A DNA stretch of 64,000 nt, from assembly GCA_051877515.1 (NCBI GenBank), contig JBJEIY010000045.1, positions 1 to 64,000 on the forward strand. Reading direction: 5' to 3'. This document shows, in pieces, positions 50,163-58,001 of this stretch. The notes beneath the pieces were generated by a model, which had not been told where the DNA came from, did no database searches, and saw nothing but the letters and a program-made list of their open reading frames with translations. Each line of letters begins with the position of its first letter. Position 1 is the first letter of the stretch. Made by a program: the position numbers and the translations under genes. Origin of the DNA: XBB1006 sp051877515. GTDB lineage: Bacteria; Bacillota; Clostridia; Lachnospirales; Lachnospiraceae.

Positions 50163-51083
50163 ATGCCTATCTGTATTCCCACAGACCTTCCTGCCTTTAA
50201 AACCCTGCAGGAAGAAAATATCTTCGTGATGGATACTCATCGGGCCACTACGCAGGACATCCGGCCATTACGGATCCTTGTGCTAAACCTGATGCCCACC
50301 AAGATCACAACCGAAACCCAGCTGGCACGACTGCTTGGAAATACGCCGTTGCAGATTGAAATGGATCTGTTAACTGTCAGCCGGCTTCCAAAGCACACCA
50401 CCATAGAACACATGCTGGCATTTTATAAAAGCTTTGAGGAAGTACAAAACGAATACTATGATGGCTTCATCATTACCGGCGCACCGGTAGAACAAATGGC
50501 TTTCGAAGAAGTGGACTACTGGCCGGAGCTATGCCGGATCATGGAGTGGAGTAAATCCCATGTATACAGCACTTTTCACATCTGCTGGGGCGCTCAGGCC
50601 GGATTATACTACCACTACGGCATTCAGAAAGTAGAACTTGACCGGAAGCTGTTCGGTATCTTCCGGCACAAAGTGGTACATAACGGTTCCATCCTGTTCC
50701 GGGGCTTTGACGATACCTTTCTGGCTCCTCATTCCCGCCATACCACAGTGTTGAAGCAGGATATTGAGAAAGAGCCCAGATTAAAGATCCTGGCCGAAAG
50801 TGAAAAAGCCGGTGTTTATGCCCTCTCCACCGACGGCGGACGTCAGATTTTCATTACCGGCCACTCGGAATACGATACCGACACACTGAAAAATGAATAT
50901 TTACGGGATAAAAATGCAGGCTTACCGATTGAGATCCCGGAAAATTACTTTCCGGATGACGACGATACCAAAGAACCGGTGAACACCTGGCGCAGCGGAG
51001 CAAATCTGTTGTATGCCAACTGGCTAAACTACTTTGTATATCAGTCCACACCCTATCTTCTGGACAAAATGCCTTCCTGTTAG
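50163..51083 (+). CDS. metA: homoserine O-acetyltransferase, MetA type
   Basis: 306 residues. MetA family despite the frequent name homoserine succinyltransferase: LNLMPTKITTETQLARLLGNTPLQ, FHICWGAQAGLYYHYGI (catalytic Cys), APHSRHT, FITGHSEYDTDTL (His and Glu of the catalytic set). Glu110 in GAPVE matches Glu111 of the Bacillus cereus enzyme, the residue linked with acetyl-CoA rather than succinyl-CoA use, which suits metY upstream. The frame opens at 50100, inside metY, but ATG 50163 follows AAGGAGGAAACACG. Confidence 0.95.
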   Translation: MPICIPTDLPAFKTLQEENIFVMDTHRATTQDIRPLRILVLNLMPTKITTETQLARLLGNTPLQIEMDLLTVSRLPKHTTIEHMLAFYKSFEEVQNEYYDGFIITGAPVEQMAFEEVDYWPELCRIMEWSKSHVYSTFHICWGAQAGLYYHYGIQKVELDRKLFGIFRHKVVHNGSILFRGFDDTFLAPHSRHTTVLKQDIEKEPRLKILAESEKAGVYALSTDGGRQIFITGHSEYDTDTLKNEYLRDKNAGLPIEIPENYFPDDDDTKEPVNTWRSGANLLYANWLNYFVYQSTPYLLDKMPSC

Positions 51084-51136
51084 GCCCCTTATACAACATC
51101 TTGCCAAAAAAGTCAACCTTTTTTTATATTTTGTGG

Positions 51137-51165
51137 ATGACTTTTTTGGCATTTTGCATTATAAT
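51137..51165 (+). promoter_or_regulatory. promoter of the FliD-like gene
   Basis: TATAAT at 51160-51165 with ATGACT 17 bp upstream. It looks like a housekeeping sigma-A promoter, not the flagellar sigma-28 type. Confidence 0.55.
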
Positions 51166-51239
51166 GAAGATGTATAAATGGATTTACTATACCCCTACGC
51201 AGATGCGTAAGATTCAAGGATGAAAGGAGGGGCGATTCT

Positions 51240-52547
51240 ATGGCAGCAATTGATACGATCTATAATTACTATCTTAGTACTTATGGCGGCAGTACTGTAA
51301 ACCGCTATGATACTCATAAGAAGAGTGAGCTGCGCTCTGTTTACAACCAAATGGTAAAAGTGAATAAAGAAGCCCCCCTATATAAGATCCTTGGGGTGCA
51401 GACCGGAGATGTATCAAGGTTCGCTATTGATATTAAGGAAAGTTCCATGAACCTGTCCAAGGCTGCCGCATCCTTAAGCGGTGAAGATAACAGGCTGGAA
51501 GGCGCTTTTAAGAAAAAAGTGGCTACCTCCTCTTCTCCTGACAAAGTATCGGTTACCTATGTAGGAAAGAATAGTGAGGAGGACGATCTCAACGATTCTT
51601 TCTCTCTGGAAGTACGCAGTCTTGCCAAGAGTCAGGTCAATATCGGACATTATCTGGACGGCAATGGTCATGACATCGCACCGGGACTTTATTCCTTTGA
51701 TTTCGAAAACACCAGCACGGCTTATGAATTCCAGTACGGTGTTTCCGAAGGGGATACCAATTTAGATATACAGCAAAAGCTTGCCCGGCTGATCAATACA
51801 GCTAATGTGGGTGCTGTTGCTTCTATAGATACAGATGAGGAAGGCCGCAACAGTCTGATCATACAATCTAAGGAAACCGGACTATCGGAAACAGAGGATT
51901 TCCTGTTCCGCATCGTTCCTTCCATGGATTACAGTTCCCAGGCAGCGATGGATAAACTGGGTATTGATTATGTGGCCAGAGAAGCACAGAATTCGTCCTT
52001 CCTTTTAAATGGCACACCCCGTTCCTCTCTTTCCAACACCTTTACCATTAATCAGGAATTCGAGGTTACTTTAAAGGGTGTCAGCGAAGAAGACAAGCCG
52101 GTTCAGATTGGCTTTGAGAACGATTTGGATGCCATTGCCAATAATGTGGGCACGCTGATCGACTCCTACAATCAAGCCATTGCCACAGCGGAAAAATACA
52201 ACGATTCTTCGCAACATAATGCGAAGCTTCTGCACGATATTACCGCCGTATCCAGAAATTACCGGTCTGAGCTGGAATCCATCGGTCTTATGGTCCAGGA
52301 AAACGGCTCCATAGAAATCGATCGCGGGATTTTTGATGATGCGGTCAATAACGATGAGCAGGATCAGGTCTTCCGTAAACTTACCAGTTTCAAGAATGCG
52401 TTGGCGGCTCGTGCATCCCAGATTTCCATTAATCCTATCAACTATATGAATAAGGTAGTGGTAGCTTATAAGAATCCGGGAAGGGGATTCAATACCCCGT
52501 ACTCCACCAGCATGTATGCCGGCATGATGTTAGACCGCTACTGTTAA
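51240..52547 (+). CDS. FliD-like flagellar hook-associated protein, standing alone
   Basis: 435 residues, secreted by no classical signal peptide. The central part (DSFSLEVRSLAKSQVNIG, TNLDIQQKLARLINTANVGAVAS, LIIQSKETGLSE) follows the FliD D2-D3 pattern, as does IGFENDLDAIANNVGTLIDSYNQAI and the C-terminal ELESIGLMVQENGSIEIDRGIF; it ends FNTPYSTSMYAGMMLDRYC. The usual N-terminal FliD D0 sequence is replaced by YNYYLSTYGGSTVNRYDTHKKSELR. No flagellar gene is nearby. It could be the filament cap encoded apart, or a cell-surface relative. Start follows AAAGGAGGGGCGATTCT. Confidence 0.6.
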   Translation: MAAIDTIYNYYLSTYGGSTVNRYDTHKKSELRSVYNQMVKVNKEAPLYKILGVQTGDVSRFAIDIKESSMNLSKAAASLSGEDNRLEGAFKKKVATSSSPDKVSVTYVGKNSEEDDLNDSFSLEVRSLAKSQVNIGHYLDGNGHDIAPGLYSFDFENTSTAYEFQYGVSEGDTNLDIQQKLARLINTANVGAVASIDTDEEGRNSLIIQSKETGLSETEDFLFRIVPSMDYSSQAAMDKLGIDYVAREAQNSSFLLNGTPRSSLSNTFTINQEFEVTLKGVSEEDKPVQIGFENDLDAIANNVGTLIDSYNQAIATAEKYNDSSQHNAKLLHDITAVSRNYRSELESIGLMVQENGSIEIDRGIFDDAVNNDEQDQVFRKLTSFKNALAARASQISINPINYMNKVVVAYKNPGRGFNTPYSTSMYAGMMLDRYC

Positions 52548-52594
52548 ATCCTACAGACAGGATGAACCTGTAAACAGTTCTATTTATCATCAAG

Positions 52595-52622
52595 AAAGCC
52601 ATGGGTATCAACCCATGGCTTT
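52595..52622. terminator. bidirectional terminator
   Basis: AAAGCCATGGGT-ATCA-ACCCATGGCTTT, a perfect 12-bp stem with A and T flanks, serving the convergent FliD-like and surface-protein genes. Confidence 0.85.
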
Positions 52623-52672
52623 TATGATATCTGAAATCTTATGAAATCTTTTCTCCTGGTCCTTCTCCCATG

Positions 52673-55510
52673 CTATAGAATCGTAACCTTCACCGATGTT
52701 TTATATCCGTTCTGACCATAGATGTAAATATAACAGGTTCCTTTCTTCTTTGCGGTAATGGTCCCGGAGGAAGAAACACCGGCCACTTCTACATCGCTGC
52801 TCTGATAACGGACATAGGATGTAAACTTCTTTAGTTTCTTCGTAGTTTTGTATGTTACCTTGAGTTTCTGGGTAGCACCCACATTCAGTACGATATTTTG
52901 CGGGCTTGCCTTAAAACTGATCTGGTTGGAATACTGTCCGCCCGAAGTCACAACATAAAGCTTATAGGAAGCGGAAATGGTAACCGGCTCATTCTCTTCT
53001 GTCCGGCATGCTTTCACATAGTACTTATATGAGGTTCCCTTCTTCAGATCCTTATCGGTATAAGAGGTAGTTGTAACCTCTGCCAGCTTCTTATAACTGC
53101 TGCCTGTTTTTGCACCATATATAATGTAGCTTTCCGCCTCATCCACAGCGTTCCAGGACAGTTTTATCTGGTTTTTCCCCGCGGAGCTTTTCACACGGAG
53201 AATGGTTCCGGACCGGTCTGTGGGCGATTTCGTCTGATAACCCACTGCATAAGTGGACAAATGATCCGTTGGGATAATCAGGGATGACGTGGCTTCGTTA
53301 TAAGAAGACTCCTGTAAAAAGGTGCTCCTTCCATTGTCATCCGTATAGAGTGCCTTGATCTTCTCAATCTCTTCATAGCTTCCGGATTCACTTACTTCAC
53401 CCTTGTCATTGACCCGTTGTCTGGTATAAGGAATGGTAAGGACAAGTCCTGCGCTGCTAAATTTCGTGATCTTACTGTCATCGTCCCTGACAATAGAGAT
53501 ATCAAATACCGGTCGGGCATTTTCACCGGTAGCATTCTCCAATATAATGGTCACTGTTCCTGCAGCCTGTTTCAAAATATCCGACAATGCAGAGGCATCC
53601 AAAGAGAGCTTCACATCCAGCATGTTAATGAGGAGTCTGGGAACTTCTGCGCTTACCAGTTTCTTCTGTACCTCATCAGTTAGTGTAACTCCGGTTTTTC
53701 TGGCCTTTAAATATTCGGTTCCGCTGATGGGATAAACATTAACAGTCAGACTACGGTCTGCACTGGTTTCAATCGCGGTCTCCACATCTGCCATAGACAG
53801 TGTAACGCAGGCCGTATTAACATTTTCATCCAACACCGGTTTCAATGTAAGTACACCATTACTGTTTTCACTTAAGGAAAGAAAACGCTCATTGTAGCTT
53901 TGTTTGCAACGGCTGCAACGATAGGTCCGGGCACCGGAGGTATTGGAAGTGGGGCGGGCCGTAATGCTGGAAACATAGTTATGACCAAGCGGCTCTATGA
54001 GCTCTCCGTTTCCGATATAGGTATTGCAGACTTTGCAATACCGGTCTCCCTGATATCCATACCCTGTACAGGTTGCGACCTTGCTGTAACGGTAGGTAAA
54101 GGAATTATGGTAGCAGCCTGACTTCTTTAAAATGATGGGTTTCTTGATATTCAAATAATTGTCTTTATCTTTTCCAACGTATTCCGCCGTTGCTACCACG
54201 GAATCTCCTTTTGCTTTAATCTCCTTTTTGGCATCTTCCGCATTCCAGACCCAGTTTTCCGGCAACATTACTTCCGAAACAGTCTGCACGCCAAATCCCA
54301 CGCTCATATCCTTGGGCGTATTGGGAACATCAGAGATCTTATTTACCGTTACGGTAATGCTGTCTCTGTAGATATCATAATTCATGGTATCATAAGGCAC
54401 GAAATAATATTCAAACTTAGTTTTTCCGCTATCTGCGATAGTTGGTTTAATGGACTGATTCTCCCAGTAAAAAGTTCCGCTGCAGCTTGCCACACCACCT
54501 GAAAACTTCGCTTCTGCCAGAGTCTCTCCCACTGTGATGGGTGTAATGTTAGGCTTCGTGGTCAGCTTTGGCGTTGCCTTATTCACTTTAATGGTCACCA
54601 CCGCTGTCACTTCGTTATAGTTTTTGGAATCCGATGGCTTAAAAACACAGGCATAGCTGCTGACATTTACCGTAGCCACCTGGTTTGGATTCAAAAATTC
54701 CCATTTTCCGGAAACATTCACTGTCTTTCCTGCTTCCACCCAGCTTCCGCCGGTACTCTTGATACTGATGCTGCTTAGCGTCTTGCCGGCATCATAAGTC
54801 ATGTCAGCAACCACCGGCGTTGCCACGTTGGGGGTCGCTTTTACAATGTTCACAGTAGCTTTTCCCTTTACAGTCTTGTATTTTGCCGTATTGGTGGGAG
54901 TAAAAGTGTAAGCCAGGCCGGTATTTGCCACCTGAATAGCTTTGGTTCCCTTGTCATCCCAGGTAAGGGTACCGGCTACATTTGCTCCGGTTACCGGATC
55001 ACTGAATGCTGTGGAATAACTGATATCATTGGAAGTAACACCATAGGTATAAGAGGAAGAGGTAGTTACCTGACCGGTGGGCGTAAGCTGCCCGATGGTA
55101 ACCTTAAGGGTTACCACATAGGTAGAATTCGCTCCATTCGCATCTATCAAAGTCAGGGTGATCTGCAGATTTTCCGTATTTCCCACTGCACCGGAGCCCA
55201 CTTTGTAACTGAGCACTCCGCTGGCAGATACCAGCGTATCTTCACTGGAATACTGAATTAATGCGGTATTCGTTCCGCTTGCGGAAACACTTCGTCCGGT
55301 TACTGTGGTTCCCGCAGGAAGGTTCAGCACCTCACTCATGGTTCTTCCCTCTGAACCATCGGTCCAGAAAGTCTTCGTAATGGTAACGCTTGCAGCTTGG
55401 GCCACCAGCGCTGAGGTCGGCAATGGTAAGGATGTCAGAGTCAAAGCCAGAACCATCCAAACCGCTGTCAGTATTCTATTTCTGTTTTCTTTCCGTGTTC
55501 TACGTTTCAT
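52673..55510 (-). CDS. large secreted Ig-like/FN3 surface protein
   Basis: 945 residues. Signal peptide: basic start then LTAVWMVLALTLTSLPLPTSALVAQA with a likely cut after VAQA or AQA (near 40). Then several Ig-like repeats of the MBG/YDG kind (residues about 150-395, each with a PNVATP...TYDAGKTL pattern and ending VTIKVNKATPK), a pair of CxxC knuckles (CKVC near 500 and CSRC near 545), a beta-rich domain, one FN3 domain (about 770-850: NQIKLSWNAVDEAESYIIYG), and a C-terminal Big2-like domain (TSYVRYQSSDVEVAGVSSSGTITAKKKG). No LPXTG or S-layer anchor is visible. It is the last gene of HAD-Dabb-GT4-surface protein. Confidence 0.85.
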   Translation of the reverse strand: MKRRTRKENRNRILTAVWMVLALTLTSLPLPTSALVAQAASVTITKTFWTDGSEGRTMSEVLNLPAGTTVTGRSVSASGTNTALIQYSSEDTLVSASGVLSYKVGSGAVGNTENLQITLTLIDANGANSTYVVTLKVTIGQLTPTGQVTTSSSYTYGVTSNDISYSTAFSDPVTGANVAGTLTWDDKGTKAIQVANTGLAYTFTPTNTAKYKTVKGKATVNIVKATPNVATPVVADMTYDAGKTLSSISIKSTGGSWVEAGKTVNVSGKWEFLNPNQVATVNVSSYACVFKPSDSKNYNEVTAVVTIKVNKATPKLTTKPNITPITVGETLAEAKFSGGVASCSGTFYWENQSIKPTIADSGKTKFEYYFVPYDTMNYDIYRDSITVTVNKISDVPNTPKDMSVGFGVQTVSEVMLPENWVWNAEDAKKEIKAKGDSVVATAEYVGKDKDNYLNIKKPIILKKSGCYHNSFTYRYSKVATCTGYGYQGDRYCKVCNTYIGNGELIEPLGHNYVSSITARPTSNTSGARTYRCSRCKQSYNERFLSLSENSNGVLTLKPVLDENVNTACVTLSMADVETAIETSADRSLTVNVYPISGTEYLKARKTGVTLTDEVQKKLVSAEVPRLLINMLDVKLSLDASALSDILKQAAGTVTIILENATGENARPVFDISIVRDDDSKITKFSSAGLVLTIPYTRQRVNDKGEVSESGSYEEIEKIKALYTDDNGRSTFLQESSYNEATSSLIIPTDHLSTYAVGYQTKSPTDRSGTILRVKSSAGKNQIKLSWNAVDEAESYIIYGAKTGSSYKKLAEVTTTSYTDKDLKKGTSYKYYVKACRTEENEPVTISASYKLYVVTSGGQYSNQISFKASPQNIVLNVGATQKLKVTYKTTKKLKKFTSYVRYQSSDVEVAGVSSSGTITAKKKGTCYIYIYGQNGYKTSVKVTIL

Positions 55511-55546
55511 CTGTGCAGCTCCTTTTCTCCTGCGTTATATAAAAGC

Positions 55547-56815
55547 TTAGCATTCCCGTTCTGCATGAACCAGGATGCTCTCTCCAATCTTCCTCCAGCT
55601 TAGGCCGGTAACATCGGTCTGTTTTGCTCCTGCTTTCCAATTCCCGATCTGGTCACGCAAGGCCTGTGTTAACCGGGCTTCGTAATCCGGAAGTCCCTCC
55701 GCTGCCGGTACACCGGGTTTTTCCATCCGGGGCAGCCTCACATAGGATATTTCCGCTTCCGGCAGTCTCTGCCCGATCCAGTCCGGCACACCTGTCCAAT
55801 CTGCTGCCACCGCCAGACATCCACAAGCCATGGCTTCGATCAGCGTCAGCGGTAATCCCTCGTAAAAGGAAGGCAATACAAAAATATCACAGGACCGGTA
55901 CAACCCGGCCAGTTCCTCCTGCGCAAGCTTTCCTACAAATCGGATCTCTAAATCGCCTGCGCCCTGTCTTCTATATATATCGGCCTGTTTCTCCAGGTCG
56001 TTCAGTTCTTTTTCATCACCGTTTCCTCCGGCCAGAAACAACTTTACCGGTTGCTCTTTTGCCAGATCGGATACACTGCGAAGCAAGCTGCCCACACCTT
56101 TGGCCTGGGAAACCTTTCCTGCGAAGCATAACCGGACCGGTCGGTGATCCGAAGACCAGACCGGAATATCATCCGGCGTAAAAAAGAGTTCCTCATTATA
56201 TCCGGCGCCCAGGATTTCCACCTTCTCTTCCGGAATGCCGAAGATATCCACAATTTCCTGCTTTTGTCCACTGTGCAGGGCAAAACAGCCGCTAAGGGAA
56301 CAGATCTTATCCCGGATGAATTCTTTTCGTAACTCATTTTTCTGAAACTGCCGCAGGCAGGTGCTGTGACACAGTCCGTACACCGGGATGCTGTCCATAC
56401 CCTCAAGACAAAGCTGCTCCACACATTCTACTGTTAATGCCGTCACCAGATACAGGTGGTGACATAAAATGAGATCCGGACAAAATTCCCGGATGGCCGC
56501 CTTGACCCGCCGGGAAAAGGCCTCACAGAACTGTTGCTGCATATCCCGGGTCAGATCGCAGTACCGGGTATTATCATAGGGCATTACATCCGACATTCCC
56601 ACCACCGGAAACGGCAGTTCTTCTGATTTAAAGTAAACCGGGTAAAAAGCACAACCCTCCGGCAATGTAACTGTATCCGTGGCTTCCACTCCTGCGATCA
56701 CAGCCTGCTCATGGCCTTCTTTGGCCCAGGCTTTCACCAGTTCCGTAAGATAGACACCGCTACCGGTACTATTGGGTTTTTGCGCGGTAATGCTTAAGAT
56801 CCGTTTCTTCATCAT
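55547..56815 (-). CDS. GT4-family glycosyltransferase
   Basis: 422 residues, GT-B fold. N-terminal GSGVYLTELVKAWAKEGHE binds acceptor; the C-terminal donor half shows RLCFAGKVSQAKGVGSLLRSV, LAGGNGDEKELNDLE and the E-x7-E segment FVLPSFYEGLPLTLIEAMACG. Makes a retaining glycosidic bond with an unknown nucleotide sugar. It starts 6 bp after the Dabb stop, so probably cotranscribed; it could decorate the surface protein encoded next, but that is only positional inference. Confidence 0.88.
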   Translation of the reverse strand: MMKKRILSITAQKPNSTGSGVYLTELVKAWAKEGHEQAVIAGVEATDTVTLPEGCAFYPVYFKSEELPFPVVGMSDVMPYDNTRYCDLTRDMQQQFCEAFSRRVKAAIREFCPDLILCHHLYLVTALTVECVEQLCLEGMDSIPVYGLCHSTCLRQFQKNELRKEFIRDKICSLSGCFALHSGQKQEIVDIFGIPEEKVEILGAGYNEELFFTPDDIPVWSSDHRPVRLCFAGKVSQAKGVGSLLRSVSDLAKEQPVKLFLAGGNGDEKELNDLEKQADIYRRQGAGDLEIRFVGKLAQEELAGLYRSCDIFVLPSFYEGLPLTLIEAMACGCLAVAADWTGVPDWIGQRLPEAEISYVRLPRMEKPGVPAAEGLPDYEARLTQALRDQIGNWKAGAKQTDVTGLSWRKIGESILVHAEREC

Positions 56816-56821
56816 ATCATC

Positions 56822-57124
56822 CTACACTTCATAATCCAGGCAGCTTCTGGTGGCGGTATAAGGTCTTACCTTCCCATCCGCCACTGCCACATGCTCCGGA
56901 TGCACTGCATAGCCTTTTAAGCTGGCTTCATCCTCGAAGGTAGAATCTAACATCAGATCTGCATTGGAGCTGGACAGTCCGTTAATGTTCACACGGATAT
57001 CCACAAGTCCCGGGATCTTTCCTTTCAGGGACTCCAATCCCTCTTTGATCCCTGCCTTGATCTTTTCTTTTTCCTCTCCCTGATATTCTTCTTTAATGGT
57101 CCATAGAATTACATGTTTTACCAT
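56822..57124 (-). CDS. Dabb-family (stress-responsive alpha/beta barrel) protein
   Basis: 100 residues from ATG 57124 (GGGAGGATACAAGT upstream). MVKHVILWTIKEEYQGE, LVDIRVNINGLSSSNADLMLDSTFED and LKGYAVHPEHVAV match the ferredoxin-like Dabb fold, a small dimeric protein of mostly unknown function. Sits between the HAD and glycosyltransferase genes. Confidence 0.85.
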   Translation of the reverse strand: MVKHVILWTIKEEYQGEEKEKIKAGIKEGLESLKGKIPGLVDIRVNINGLSSSNADLMLDSTFEDEASLKGYAVHPEHVAVADGKVRPYTATRSCLDYEV

Positions 57125-57162
57125 ACTTGTATCCTCCCTGATCCTGAAATGATCTAAATTAA

Positions 57163-57891
57163 CTATTCCTGACAAACTTCCAGTTCTTCGATCAACTGAA
57201 GCAACCGGTCAAATCCTCCGTGGGGATATACCGAAATATCCTTGTTTTTGCGGTTGATCATATGATCTGTCAGCAAAAATACATCCATTCCCAGCCCGGC
57301 TGCCACCATATCTTCTTCCACATTATTTCCTATCATAATGCACTCCTGTGGTTTTAAATCCTGACGGGTTAAGATTTCTTTATAATACTCCGGGTTCGGC
57401 TTACAAAATCCAATGTTTTCATAGGTAGTGATCAGCTCAAATTCCTCTGGCTTAAGTCCCGCCCAGCCTATCCTGCTATGAGTTGCAAGCACCGGGAACA
57501 GGGGATTGGTTGCAAGGATCACCCGCAGCCCTTTCTGTCTGGCTAACCGGACCGCTTTGGCAGAGCGTTCATCAAAGCCGCAAGCGCTCTTGGATTTCTG
57601 AAATTCATTTCTGTAAAATTCTTCAAAAACAGGATAATCCTCTCGTGCCTTTTCTCCGAAGAACTGCCCAAACCGTTCCCAGAAAGCCTCCTCATTGGTC
57701 TTACTGCCATCATTTCGAACCATGGCCTCTATACAGATCCAGAGCCCCTCTATGAGCCTGTCCTTCTCGTATCCGTATGGCGCCATCTTTTCCGCCAATA
57801 ATCCAAAATAAACCTTCGTAAATCTATCATTATCCATAGGCAGTAATGTGCCGTCCAGATCAAATAACAGAGCTTTCTTTTTCTTATTCAT
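57163..57891 (-). CDS. HAD-superfamily phosphatase
   Basis: 242 residues. Motif I LLFDLDGTLLPMD (Asp nucleophile), motif II ILATNP, motif III lysine in CKPNPEYY, motif IV MIGNNVEEDMVAAGLG. Substrate unknown; the helical cap (residues 20-95) puts it with the phosphoglycolate-phosphatase-like subgroup. First gene of its cluster; the lysozyme terminator lies upstream. Confidence 0.9.
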   Translation of the reverse strand: MNKKKKALLFDLDGTLLPMDNDRFTKVYFGLLAEKMAPYGYEKDRLIEGLWICIEAMVRNDGSKTNEEAFWERFGQFFGEKAREDYPVFEEFYRNEFQKSKSACGFDERSAKAVRLARQKGLRVILATNPLFPVLATHSRIGWAGLKPEEFELITTYENIGFCKPNPEYYKEILTRQDLKPQECIMIGNNVEEDMVAAGLGMDVFLLTDHMINRKNKDISVYPHGGFDRLLQLIEELEVCQE

Positions 57892-57971
57892 AGTTCCTCC
57901 TGCCTTCTCAATAAGTATAACAAATCTGTTCCGATTTTAAAACTCCCTGAAAAGGATTTTATATAAGGAAA

Positions 57972-57993
57972 ACCGGCACTGAAAAGTGCCGGT
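57972..57993 (-). terminator. terminator of the GH25 lysozyme gene
   Basis: Minus strand ACCGGCACT-TTTC-AGTGCCGGT followed by TTTCC. Confidence 0.8.
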
Positions 57994-58001
57994 GAAATCC
58001 G

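Noticed and set aside
52673..55510. Sortase-anchored protein
   Set aside because: No LPXTG-type motif, hydrophobic tail or basic end at the C-terminus; it ends in a Big2-like domain.
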